DNA of 24,803 nucleotides, taken from positions 76,776 to 101,578 of the forward strand of contig SZWC01008690.1 in the NCBI GenBank assembly GCA_023375785.1. Reading direction: 5' to 3'. Below are positions 1 to 8,285 of this stretch, piece by piece; the first letter of the stretch is position 1; each line of letters starts with the position of its first letter. The notes under the pieces are model-generated. The model saw only the letters and a list, made by a program, of their open reading frames with translations. It ran no database searches and had not been told where the DNA came from. The position numbers were made by a program, and so were the translations under genes. The stretch is from Penium margaritaceum. Taxonomy: Eukaryota > Streptophyta > Zygnematophyceae > Desmidiales > Peniaceae.

Positions 1-870
1 GTGGGACGCACGCGTGGCGTGCGTCTCTGCGGCCAGTAGGGACAGCGTCAGATCCCAGCCTCCACGAGGATCAGCTCCGGTGCCTGTGCCTGGCTCGCCA
101 AGAAAGGGGCGGAAGTCGACGACAGTCTCGCGTGGCATGGCGTAGAGAAGTCCTCGCATGGCCCGGGCAGCTGTCGACACCTGTGCTGGGTCTGTAGTCT
201 GGTATGGACTGTGGTAGTAAGGCCAGACTCCCTCGGAGGTGGCCCACACCTGAAACAGAATCTCCCAGCAGTCAAAACCATCCTCGCTGATGTACCGTGG
301 GGGTGGCGCCTCAAAGTCCTTTGGCTGCCGCTCCGTGGGAAGGGCAGCCGCAGGCTGAGGAGGCCGGGAGACAGGGAAGAAGCCTGGAAGAGGGTGATCT
401 CCGAGGGAAGGAAATGACGGTCGCATCGGAGACGCAGGTGGAGGTCGCATGCCCGTCTGCAGCTGACGAAGACGCTCCCGTAGAAGACGGACCTCCCGCG
501 CCTGAGCGTCATCCTCGAAACCTGGCATGAGTGACTCGTCATCAGAGAGGTCCTCAGGTAGTGGAGAGTGTGTGCCAGGAGGTGCGGGAGGTGCGGGGGG
601 CGGAACCCCTGTCGTGGCCGCCCGAGTCGAGTGCTGTGCGGATGCCAGAAGACCGGCAGCTCCTCCAGAAGTCCGCGAGGGAGCCGTGGACTGAGCACGC
701 AGAAGCTCTGTCAGCGTGCGAATCGACTCAGTCTGCTCTCGCTGCAGACGACTCATCTCCTCCTGCTGGCTGCGTAGGTCCGCAATCGCCCGTGAGCGAG
801 GGCTGAGTATCTCTGAGGAAGAGGAGGAGGGATCAGCTGGCGCCTTGTCCTTGTCGTCGGGCGGATTCAT
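1..870 (-). CDS. Ty1/copia-type Gag, N-terminal part, open to the left edge
   Basis: Translating the minus strand from the ATG at 870-868 gives 290 codons with no stop before the window ends, so the 3' part lies outside. Gag forms the particle that packages retrotransposon RNA. Visible parts: an acidic/Ser-rich start (MNPPDDKDK, then SSSSS), a probable coiled-coil segment (RSQQEEMSRLQREQ, LRERLRQLQ), a Pro-rich linker, then a conserved helical region (KDFEAPPPRYISEDGFDCWE, ARAMRGLLYAMPRETVVDF, DPRGGWDLTLSLLAAET). The same domain order with roughly 60% identity over the first 80 residues recurs on the plus strand from 3285, which has the copia primer site and pol downstream; that is what identifies it. 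The ATG was chosen because it aligns with the partner's ATG and a TAG closes the frame further upstream. Unlike its partner it has no internal stop, so it is younger or better preserved. Confidence 0.82.
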   Translation of the reverse strand, partial: MNPPDDKDKAPADPSSSSSEILSPRSRAIADLRSQQEEMSRLQREQTESIRTLTELLRAQSTAPSRTSGGAAGLLASAQHSTRAATTGVPPPAPPAPPGTHSPLPEDLSDDESLMPGFEDDAQAREVRLLRERLRQLQTGMRPPPASPMRPSFPSLGDHPLPGFFPVSRPPQPAAALPTERQPKDFEAPPPRYISEDGFDCWEILFQVWATSEGVWPYYHSPYQTTDPAQVSTAARAMRGLLYAMPRETVVDFRPFLGEPGTGTGADPRGGWDLTLSLLAAETHATRASH

Positions 871-1392
871 GTCGCCGCTCAGTATGGGACGACGAGTCAA
901 GTTTGTCGGATTGCAGTGCTGACTGCGTTTCTCGAGGAGTTGCAATGCTGGCAACTCTTGACCTTCCGGCAAAAATTTTGCCTAAGTATGATGCTGACGT
1001 CAGCAGGTGGTTGCTGACGTCAGCACGACCTGATGACGTCAGCAAGTCAAATGCTGACGTCAGCGTCGACGCTGATTTCTTTTTTTTTTTGGTTGCGCTC
1101 GCGATTCTGCGCGAGCGTGCAGCGGCCCAGTGGCGGCTGCGTGGAGGCTGCGCGGAAGCTGCGCGGCAGCTTCCGCCCAGCTGCTGTGGCTGTGGGAGGA
1201 CTGCTGGCACCGCCGCCGCCACGCCTCTCTGCGTGGTGGTACGCATCGCTGCTGCTGTCTCTGCAGCTGCGGTCTCACGTTGACGGCGGTCGACAGTCTC
1301 CAGCGGGTCCCAGAAGATCTGCTGCAGCGGTGACTCTCACTGCTGCTGCTCTGCTGCGTCTCTGCTGCGCAGCTCGGTGAGATCTGTCTCAC
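871..1392 (-). other. 5' untranslated leader of the minus-strand copia element
   Basis: This lies between the LTR side and the gag ATG. It aligns in reverse complement with the plus-strand leader at about 2435-3284: both carry a conserved start (CCGAG-TGCGCAGCAGA and GTGAGAGTCACCGCT), a CAG/GCA-rich stretch, a TAGCTTCC/CAGCTTCC segment and the TGACGTCA repeats. At 522 nt it is shorter than the partner's leader. A T10 run lies around 1080-1090. Open frames here on either strand are low-complexity and are not supported as genes. Confidence 0.7.
995..1062. promoter_or_regulatory. Array of four palindromic TGACGTCA sites spaced about 20 bp
   Basis: Exact TGACGTCA octamers occur at 995-1002, 1015-1022, 1034-1041 and 1055-1062 (spacings 20, 19 and 21 bp), mostly in the longer context GCTGACGTCAGC. 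TGACGTCA is the classic bZIP (TGA/CREB type) recognition palindrome. Spacing of two helical turns would put sites on one face of the DNA. A decayed three-site copy occurs in the other copia leader at 3113-3161. Function as an enhancer is inferred; because the sites lie in transcribed leader, self-complementary RNA contacts are another possibility. Confidence 0.6.
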
Positions 1393-1393
1393 N
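1393..1393. other. Single N: probable assembly gap inside the copia LTR/PBS
   Basis: Sequence right of the N matches the plus element up to about 2182; sequence left of it matches the plus element from about 2435. The LTR 3' part and PBS (about 2183-2434 in the partner) therefore have no counterpart here. The N most likely stands for roughly 250 missing bases rather than one. Confidence 0.65.
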
Positions 1394-1774
1394 CTGTCCT
1401 AAAACCGGCCCAAAACCACTGTTTTGGCCGTAACTCTGCGCACACATGTCAGAATCCTACGCCGTCTGAACCTAGACGTGCAGAATCAAAAGACGCACGC
1501 AACGACTGGTCACATGCATGCATCCATCGACTGACAGTGAGTGTGTAATGCAAAAACATGCAAATGGGCCTCATGCCTAGTCCGCCGAAAAGCGCCTGCA
1601 AGACGTAGAAGTCACAACAAGGAGTCCCGGTGACATCTGGGGCTCTGGAACAATGGTCGGTCAGCTCCAGACGGGTAGTCCGCCGCCTGTCATCGCGCCG
1701 GTGTCACCAGGGCCGCCTGCCTCAGGGATCTGCACGAGTATGGACACGGCCGAGTGGTCACAGTAAACTGTACA
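1394..1774 (-). repeat. Partial 5' LTR of the minus-strand copia element
   Basis: This segment is the reverse complement of the first part of the plus-element LTR. On the minus strand it begins TGTACAGTTTACTG (plus position 1774 downward) and proceeds to the N at 1393. The TG start fits an LTR terminus. The partner LTR is about 614 bp, so roughly the last 40% is missing here. Similarity to the partner is highest at the LTR start and weaker further in. Confidence 0.65.
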
Positions 1775-2182
1775 GGAACTGCACAAAGCACAACACCTTT
1801 CAACTTTTACAGTTTACTGTGACCACTCGGCCGTGTCCATACTCGTGGAGATCCCTTATGCGGACCATAATGGTACCGGTGCATCGTCTGCTGGTGGGCT
1901 ACTAGCTTGGAGCTGACCGACGACTGTTCCTCAGTTCTGGACGTTGTTCGGGACCTCCTGCAGTTTTTTTGCAAGACGCACGAGTTTATTGGTGGACCGG
2001 CCGTGGGCCCAATTTGCATTTCTTGCTTTGTGTGTCTATCGTTTGGTGCCGAATGCATGCATGTGACCAGTCGTAGCGTCCGGGTTGTCATTTTTCACGT
2101 CTAGGCTCAGACGGCGTAGCATTCTTACATGTTTGCGCAGAGTTACGGCCAAAACACTGATTTTGGGCCGGCTTTAAGACAG
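1394..2182. repeat. Large inverted repeat made of two head-to-head LTRs
   Basis: Arms 1394-1772 and 1808-2182 are reverse complements with scattered differences, around a 35-bp spacer (1773-1807). The innermost 40 bp of each arm (1733-1772 and 1808-1847) match exactly. The outer ends pair as CTGTCCTAAAACCGG with CCGGCTTTAAGACAG. The simplest reading is two related copia LTRs facing away from each other, because each arm leads into its own leader and gag. Confidence 0.8.
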
Positions 2183-2419
2183 TTCGTGTGCTGCCGCGTG
2201 CGACACCCGCTGTGCGCCGCGGCAGGTACTTATTCCATGGATCAGTCATTTTTCATTTCTCTCTACAAATGTTATTGAAGCATTCTGACACTTTGCCTTG
2301 TGCCTCCTAACCATACCATTACCAATGTATGTACGACTTGTGACTGTCGTCACTGTCAGACATGGCACTGACGCCTAGTCGACGGCTCTGTCGCTAGAAA
2401 GTTTCCACCCATATTCTCA
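1806..2419 (+). repeat. 5' LTR of the plus-strand copia element
   Basis: The right limit is set by CA at 2418-2419 directly before the primer-binding site. The left limit is inferred from where homology to the inverted partner stops. The partner starts TGTACAG while this copy reads TTTACAG, so the terminal TG may have mutated. Length is about 614 bp, normal for plant copia. No second copy is seen downstream, so the 3' LTR is lost. I could not place a convincing TATA box. Confidence 0.65.
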
Positions 2420-2434
2420 TGGTATCAGAGCGGT
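2420..2434 (+). other. Primer-binding site, initiator-Met tRNA type
   Basis: TGGTATCAGAGCGGT follows the CA end of the LTR with no gap. TGGTATCAGAGC is the complement of the 3' end of plant initiator-Met tRNA and is the standard priming site for minus-strand DNA synthesis in plant copia elements. It fixes both the strand and the LTR end. Confidence 0.92.
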
Positions 2435-3284
2435 AAGAAATTTCTCGCCGAGTTGCGCAGCAGACACAGGAGAGTAGCAACAGTGAGAGTCACCGCTCTA
2501 GCACATCCACAAGGCCTTGTCGATGACAGCCCACTGCCATCAATGTCACCCACCATCATCACGTGAGAGTGCATCAGCAGCAACTGCTAGCAGCAGCAAG
2601 CGATAGTTGTAGTAGGCTGTAGTCCCCAGTAGCTACCGACATTGGCACTAGCAACGGCATTAGTAGGCCGCTGTTGTAGCAGGCGGCGGCAGGCTGGAGC
2701 AACAACTACACGCGACAGCAACACTACGCAACAGCATCAACGCGCAACAGGAGCAGGGCACAGCGGCGTTGCGCAACGGCGGCGGTAGCAGCGTAGGGCA
2801 GCAGCAGCATGCAATAGTAATAGCATGTAATAGTACGAGCGTTGAGTAGCGCAGCAGTAGTACGCGGCGATAACAGCGTGTAGCGGCGGCAGCAGCGCGT
2901 GGCAACCGTAGTGTGCAGCAGCAGTAGTAGCAGCACGTAGTTGCTGCCATAGCTGCCACACAGTCGTGCGGTTGCTGCTGCATGTGACGACGCAGTGGTA
3001 ACAACAGCTGAGTGGAAGCTGCTGCGTAGCTTCCATGCGGCTACTGTAGAGCGGCCGCCTGCTCGCGCAGTAACCACGAGTGTTGACACAAAAGAAAGGG
3101 GAGGAGGGGAGCTGACGTTAGCATTTTCCACGCTGACGTCAGCAACCACCTGCTGACTTCAGCACTTCCTTAGTGAAATTTTGGTCCAAGAGTCAAAAGA
3201 TGCTAGCATTTCAACTCCTCAACAAAACGCCAACGTTTCTGCAATCCAACCAAGTTGACGTCTCGGCCCATAATGAGAGGTGAC
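2435..3284 (+). other. Long 5' leader of the plus-strand copia element
   Basis: About 850 nt separate the PBS from the gag ATG. The stretch 2560-3000 is built of CAG/GCA/CAA-like triplets (AGCAGCAGC blocks); its open frames on the opposite strand are low-complexity and probably not genes. The start and end align with the leader of the minus-strand element. A decayed TGACGTCA array sits at 3113-3161. Confidence 0.7.
3113..3161. promoter_or_regulatory. Decayed three-site TGACGTCA array
   Basis: TGACGTTA (3113-3120), TGACGTCA (3134-3141) and TGACTTCA (3154-3161) are spaced 21 and 20 bp. They occupy the same position relative to gag as the four-site array at 995-1062, with one substitution each in the outer two. 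Conservation of the spacing in a diverged relative is the main reason to take the array seriously. Confidence 0.5.
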
Positions 3285-4932
3285 ATGGCTCCGTCTGATG
3301 ATAAGGGAAAGAGGGTACTAGATCTCTCTTCTTCCTCCTCAAGGGTCATGTGTCCACGATCGTAGGCTATTGAGGACCTGTGGAGCCAGCAGGACGAGAT
3401 GCATAGCTTGCAGCGGGAGCAGAATGGCCCCATCCGTACACTCACTGAGCTTCTTTGGGGTCAGTCCACGACCCCACGGCTGACCTCTGAGGGTGTTGCC
3501 GGTGTCATACCCTCTACACAGCAGTCCGCTCCAGCACCGAAGACAGGAGTTGGAGCCGACCCGACACCTCTTGATCCTTGGGATGAGGATCGAGATATGC
3601 CAGGTATGGAGGAGGAAACCCCTCCCCCCAAGTGTGAGATTCGTGTGCTTTAGGAGCGTCTTTGCCAGCTCCAGACGAGCTCTCGGCCTCCACAAACACA
3701 TCGCTTTCCCTAGATTCGATTGTCGCTTGACCTCCACCCCAGCGACTTCCCTCTTCTCGGTGTCTTTCCCATCCCTCGTCCTTCCCAGCCTGTGGTTGCT
3801 CTCCGTACGAAGCAGCAACCCAAGGACTTCGAGACACCGCCCTCACGGTATGTCAGTTAGGACGGTTTTGACTACTGGGAGATCCTCTTCCAGGTTTAGG
3901 CCACTTCTCAGTTAGGACGGTTTTGACTATTGGGAGATCCTCTTCCAGGTTTAGGCCAGTTCAGAGGGAGTGTGACCCTAATACCACAGTCCGTATCGGA
4001 CTACGAACCGAGCACAAGTGTTGACAGTGGCTAGGGCGATGCACGGACTTCTTTACGTCATGCCGCAAGAGACCGTTGTCGACTTCGGCTCGTTCCTTGG
4101 CAAGGCGGGCATAGCCACCAGTGCTGATCCACGCAGGGGCTGGGACATGGCATTAGCCTTGCTTGCCGCAGAGACGAACGCTACTTCCACCGCTCACATT
4201 TGTGCTTTTCATTCCCTTCGTCAGGGGCGTGCGGAGCCTGCAGCCGACTACTGGCGATGCGCCATGTGCATCTATACGCACCTTGGGACCTTAGGAGGTA
4301 CACAACAGTGGGCACTCCACACGATCAAGCTCAGAGTTCGTATTGAGAACACATACATCTTCACGAGGTACAGCTACGCTGTGCTTGAGCCTTTTTCTGC
4401 CTCACTACAACTTCTTCCTTGGGCGCACTAGCTCTTCCTCCCTGTGTCTTCTGCCCGTGAGGCAGCCGTGGCTCATGAGGAGTCTCCCCTTGCTGCAACA
4501 ATCGTTGCATCACCACCGACGCCCCTTGCGCAGTCTCCTTGTCCATCCTCGGTCAAGTCCTCCTCTTCCTCTTCTACCCTAATTACACCGACTAAGACAC
4601 AGGGTGTCGCGGCAGCATCAGAGGGGAAGAAGGGAAGACGGAGGTGCGGCTCGGGCCTGCAGCACTCACAACAGCTGCCGTCATCGGGTAGTAGCAGTGG
4701 ATGCTCTATTCGCTACTACAATTGTGGAGGCGCTCATCGCTACACTGAGTACCAACAGTCACTTGTCTGGGTGCGGATTACTTGCGGGCTTCAGGTTGCG
4801 CACGCACTACGCTCTACGTGGAGCAGCACATCCTCTGGGTGCACGGCGACCACGGCTGCCGCAATTCCCGTTTCACTACCGGCAAGAAGCGGCAACCCGG
4901 ACCCAAGTGACCGCACCATCGCCGAGCTCTGA
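3285..4932 (+). pseudogene. Ty1/copia Gag pseudogene
   Basis: The frame starts at ATG 3285 (MAPSDDKGK), aligned with the ATG of the minus-strand copy. It shows the same coiled-coil-like segment (WSQQDEMHSLQREQ, IRTLTELL), Pro-rich linker and core (VARAMHGLLYVMPQETVVDF, DPRRGWDMALALLAAET), followed by a Ser/Pro-rich tail and a zinc-knuckle remnant at 4711-4752 (YYNCGGAHRYTEY). The expected first and last Cys of the CCHC knuckle are Tyr (TAC), so it should not bind zinc. In-frame stops: TAG 3363, 3651, 3711, 3858, 3897 and 4429, TGA 3973, TAA 3979, TGA 4930. A 55-bp tandem duplication (3853-3962) shifts the frame by one, and the downstream part reads in the new frame exactly as predicted. It is a clear pseudogene; Gag identity is firm by comparison with the partner and the pol downstream. 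Confidence 0.85.
3853..3962 (+). repeat. 55-bp tandem duplication within gag
   Basis: Unit 3853-3907 is repeated at 3908-3962 with two differences (ACTACTGGG/ACTATTGGG and CCACTTC/CCAGTTC). The other gag copy has one unit, so this is a local duplication after divergence. 55 is not a multiple of three, which accounts for the frame change between 3285-3900 and 4018-4431. Confidence 0.9.
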
Positions 4933-4944
4933 CACCTGCTGGCG

Positions 4945-5151
4945 CTTTGCTTTGAGGGAGATGCGATTGTGTTGTCACAGCCGGGTGGTTTACAGACTGT
5001 CTGTCCGTCTGTTCTTGTGGCTTGGGATGACTCATGTGGGGGGAACAGCCGGCATGTGATGACGATGGGCCTGATTGTACCGACTAGATTCATGAGTCTC
5101 ACCACTGTGCCCTTTGTCGTTCCTCCCCACACGCTGCCTAGCGTCACATGA
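4945..5151 (+). pseudogene. Copia aspartic protease remnant
   Basis: In the same frame as the end of gag, 5023-5055 reads WDDSCGGNSRHVM. Copia proteases have W-x-x-D-S-G-x-S-x-H at this point, so this is the active-site region with the DSG signature altered to DSCGG. The protease would cleave Gag-Pol into mature proteins. A TGA at 5149 ends the frame and the next segment continues one frame over, so a small indel lies near 5150. Identification rests on position and this motif only. Confidence 0.6.
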
Positions 5152-6240
5152 CCTGTTATCATAGTGAATTGATTGTTCTTGGCCCTATTGCGTCTGTTTG
5201 TTCCGTTCACACAGGCTCTGGTCAGTCCTTGCCAGTTGAGGGTGTTGGCGTTGTGTGTTTAGATGGTTCGTCAGGCCCCTTGTATCTTTTCGAGGTGCTG
5301 TTTGTGCTTGAACTCAAACTCAATTTGATTTCTGTACGTGCCTGCACATTGATAGGACTCTCCGTGGAGCACACTACAAAATCCGTGACTATGACTGCTA
5401 TTGACACTCGTAGCATTGTTCTTCCTACCTCTCTTGTGGATGACCTGTATCGTTTCTCTCGGCCTTCTCCTCCTTGCTCCCCCTCCCCTTCAAGTTGTGT
5501 TTTTGTCAATGGCGTTCTGTCTCCTGAGCACCCGCGATTGCTTCATTGCCGTTTGTGTCATGTGGGCTCTGACACTGTGTCAAAGCTCATTCGTACACAG
5601 CCTTTCCTCGGTCTTGGCACGGCTTCTTTCGAGAAGCCGGCCAAGACCGACTATATCTTTTGTACTCAGGGTAAGATACATCGTTGCACCTACCTTGTCT
5701 CCCGTTCTCTTGCACTTCGGCCTCTCGCGCAAGTCCATTCGGACCTTCTTGGTCCTCTTCTAGTCGAGCCTCTGTCCAATCAGGGTCGATACGTCCTGAC
5801 CCTGACTGATGACTTCACCAGGATGCGGTGGGTCTACAGCCTATGCCAGAAGAGTGACGCCGCTCTCGGGGTTCTTCTCTAGCTCGTGATTGCTGAGCGT
5901 CAGTCCCGCCACACGCTACATACCTTCCGCTCGGATCGCGGCGGCGAATTTCTTGGCAAGATGGACAGCTTCTTTGCCGAGCACGAGATTTTTCACCAGG
6001 TCTCCGCTCCTGCTACTCCTCAGCAGAACCGTATTTCTGAGCACTGGAACCGCACTATGGGGGATGCGGTTCATGCTATGCAGTCTGCGTGCGGTCTTTT
6101 GGAGTCCTTCGTCTTTGAATGATTTGCCTACATGACGTGGGTCTGGAACCGCCTCTTGCACGGTCCCCTTCCGGACCACGTCACACCGTATGAGCTCTGG
6201 TTCGGCCACCGAGCTGACCTACGCCTCGTCGCATCTAGGG
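5148..6240 (+). pseudogene. Copia protease C-terminus, GAG-pre-integrase and integrase core
   Basis: The start (SGQSLPVEGVGVV, LFVLELKLNLISV) is the typical C-terminal copia protease segment. Next comes the GAG-pre-integrase domain (LHCRLCHVGSDTVSKL, ending FCTQGKIHRC), then the integrase core (RPLAQVHSDLLGP, GRYVLTLTDDFTR, FRSDRGGEF, PQQNRISEHWNRT). Integrase inserts the cDNA into host DNA. All three catalytic acids can be read: Asp at 5742-5744, Asp at 5934-5936 and Glu at 6039-6041, the last two 35 codons apart as in the D,D(35)E family. Breaks are TAG at 5880 and TGA at 6120, both in the same frame, so the core is interrupted only by point stops. After about 6240 the frame is lost. Confidence 0.9.
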
Positions 6241-7221
6241 AACCTTAGCCTCTGTGTGGTACACTAATGACCAGAAGGGGTCCAAGATCTCACCCTGGGG
6301 TCGCTTGTGTACCTTCGTAGGCATCTCCCCGCGGTCGAAGGCCTGGCCCTTTTAGGATCCTGCTCGTATTCGTATCGTCGAGTCACACGACACGCTCTTT
6401 TTTTAGTCCCTCACCTACTGTGATCTGACATCAATCACGTTGCTATCCGTCATGCATGTGCCTACGTGTGAGGTTTCTTGATGGGTGAGGGAGTATGCGC
6501 CTACAAGCACCTATTGCCAGGCTGATGTGTCCGTTTGAGCTCCCTCCACTTTGCAGTCTCCGGCTCTTAATGACACAACGATTATCGCTGTTGGCTCAGG
6601 GACCTCTCCAGTACAGCCGGCTTCTACCCCTTTTCCCTCGCACCCCATAGGTGCCCATGATCCTGTACCTTTGCGTACTCTTGTGACCGTACCTGTGTCC
6701 GCAGGTACTCTTGTCTCTGTGCGTGGGCCTGCCTCACCTACTCTTACTGTCACACCTAGCTTTGTGTTTCCCACACTCGCATCACCTCACACGATATCAC
6801 CAGCTCATGTGTCTCACCCCTCACCAGTTGTGGTTGTGCCTATCTATAAGCCTGAGGTGCGGCCCCCGAGCCCAAGTTACTCACGTGAGCCCGGCGGTCG
6901 TCTTCGACCATTGGTTGAGCTCAACGAGTGTCTGGTCCCGCACCCAAGCGCTGCACTCGTAGCATCGCGAGTGGTGATCCCGGCACAAATGCCCTAGGCC
7001 TCAGTTTGAGCACTGAGTATACAGAGGTACATCGAGCATGCCCCGTAGGACAGGACCTCATCACTTGCGAGTTCCATATTGCTTGTGATGCAGCAGCTAA
7101 TCTTGTGTTCGTAAGACCTAGCACTGAGGCGTGTGCTCTTGCCACGCAGAGCTCTCCCTCTATAGTGCTTGACGCGGGCATACTGAGGGAAGCTCTCTCA
7201 TCACAGGATGCTGACACTTAG
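6241..7221 (+). pseudogene. Decayed integrase C-terminus and linker to RT
   Basis: This falls between recognisable integrase and reverse transcriptase. The segment 6260-6400 has weak resemblance to the end of copia integrase (DQKGSKISPWGR, then RIRIVESHDTLFF). From 6551 to 6997 there is an open Pro/Ser/Thr/Val-rich frame, as expected for the poorly conserved linker of copia polyproteins. Several frame changes and stops occur. No separate gene is supported here. Confidence 0.55.
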
Positions 7222-8265
7222 CGTGCTGCCTGTGAGGATGAGCTTCGCGCCATCCGAGAGCACGGAGTTTACTAGCTAGTCGACCTTCCATCTGGGAGGA
7301 AGGCTATTCAGGTCAAGTGGGTCTTTCGCAAGAAAGTGAAGCCGGATGGCTCACTAGAATGCCACAAGGCTTGCTTGGTCGTCAGAGGGAACTCTCAGAC
7401 TGACGACATCGATTACACCAACACCTTTACCCCTGTCGGTCGCATGACCTCAGCTCGAGCTCTGTTCGGTGTAGTGGCTCAGAATGACTAGGAATTGCAC
7501 TAGATGGATGTGAACAATGTGTTCTTCCATGGCTCTATGGACGAGGAGATTTACGTTGCCAAGCCACTTGGTTTGGAGAATGGTGACAACGTCTAACGCT
7601 TGCGCAATTCCTGGTACGGCCTCAAGTAGTCTCCTAAGTGTTTGAACCAGGAGATCACTGGCACCTTGAATCGTGCAGGATATGTACAGAGCAAGGCAAA
7701 TCCTTTTCTCTTTATTCGATGAACACCTAAGCAATTCACCGCCATCCTGGTCTATGTCGACGACCTTCTAATTGCGTCTCCTTCACTGGAGGCTGTGAAG
7801 GATGCCAAGGTTTTCCTCTAGACTGCCTACAAGATGAAGGACCTTGGTCCTACAATGGTATTACTTGGTATGGAGATCGTACGAGACTGCAGATGTTGGA
7901 CGCTACTGCTATATCAGGCCCGATACACATGTGCTGTGGGGGAGCATTCAGCGACATCCTCGGCGTAGTTCCCATGGCCTCGACACCTATTACGCTTGAC
8001 GAGCCGGATGCCTTGAAGGTGGACGATCCCACACAGCTGGGGGAGACAGTGGATGTGACCTTGTACCTCCGTCTCATTGGATCTCTGATGTACCTGGCCA
8101 CTACCACACGTCTTGACATCGCCTTTGCCGTCAACCTCCTTGCACAGTTTTCGCAGGCTCCTCGCGCCAGAGCCCTTTACACGGCTGTGCGAGTGGTGCG
8201 ATACGTGGTCTCCACACCGTACCTCTGACTGTGCTTTCGCCGGCAGTGTTCGGTGGTCCTTGATG
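7222..8265 (+). pseudogene. Copia reverse transcriptase, truncated at RNase H
   Basis: This copies the element RNA into DNA. Recognisable motifs in order: RKAIQVKWVFRKKVKPDG, MDVNNVFFHGSMDEEIYV, SWYGLK, and the catalytic box YVDDLLIAS at 7753-7779 with both Asp intact, then AYKMKDLG and LLGMEIVRD. A frameshift near 7880 moves to the frame of 7893-8228, which holds the C-terminal part (RLIGSLMYLATTTRLDIAFA, AQFSQAPRARALYTAVRVVR). In-frame stops: TAG 7273, 7489, 7501, 7627 and 7819, TAA 7594, TGA 7720. Two of these TAGs sit where copia proteins normally have Gln (LHQMDV, LKQSP). Sequence past about 8265 belongs to a different element on the other strand, so most of RNase H and the 3' LTR are missing. 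Confidence 0.92.
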
Positions 8266-8285
8266 GCTAATACTCCCCCCCTAGC
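8266..8285. other. Junction between truncated copia and truncated gypsy elements
   Basis: Left of here the plus strand reads copia RT/RNase H; right of here the minus strand reads the end of a gypsy chromodomain. Neither element has its 3' LTR. The C7 run near 8274-8281 lies at the junction. The exact breakpoint cannot be set by eye. Confidence 0.6.

Noticed and set aside
48..698. 216-codon minus-strand frame
   Set aside because: It overlaps the gag frame that starts at 870 on the same strand but in a different frame; only the gag frame is conserved in the second copia element.
2660..3149. Several overlapping minus-strand frames rich in Cys/Leu/Ala/Thr
   Set aside because: They are translations of the CAG/GCA-rich copia leader; low complexity, in several frames at once, opposite to the element.
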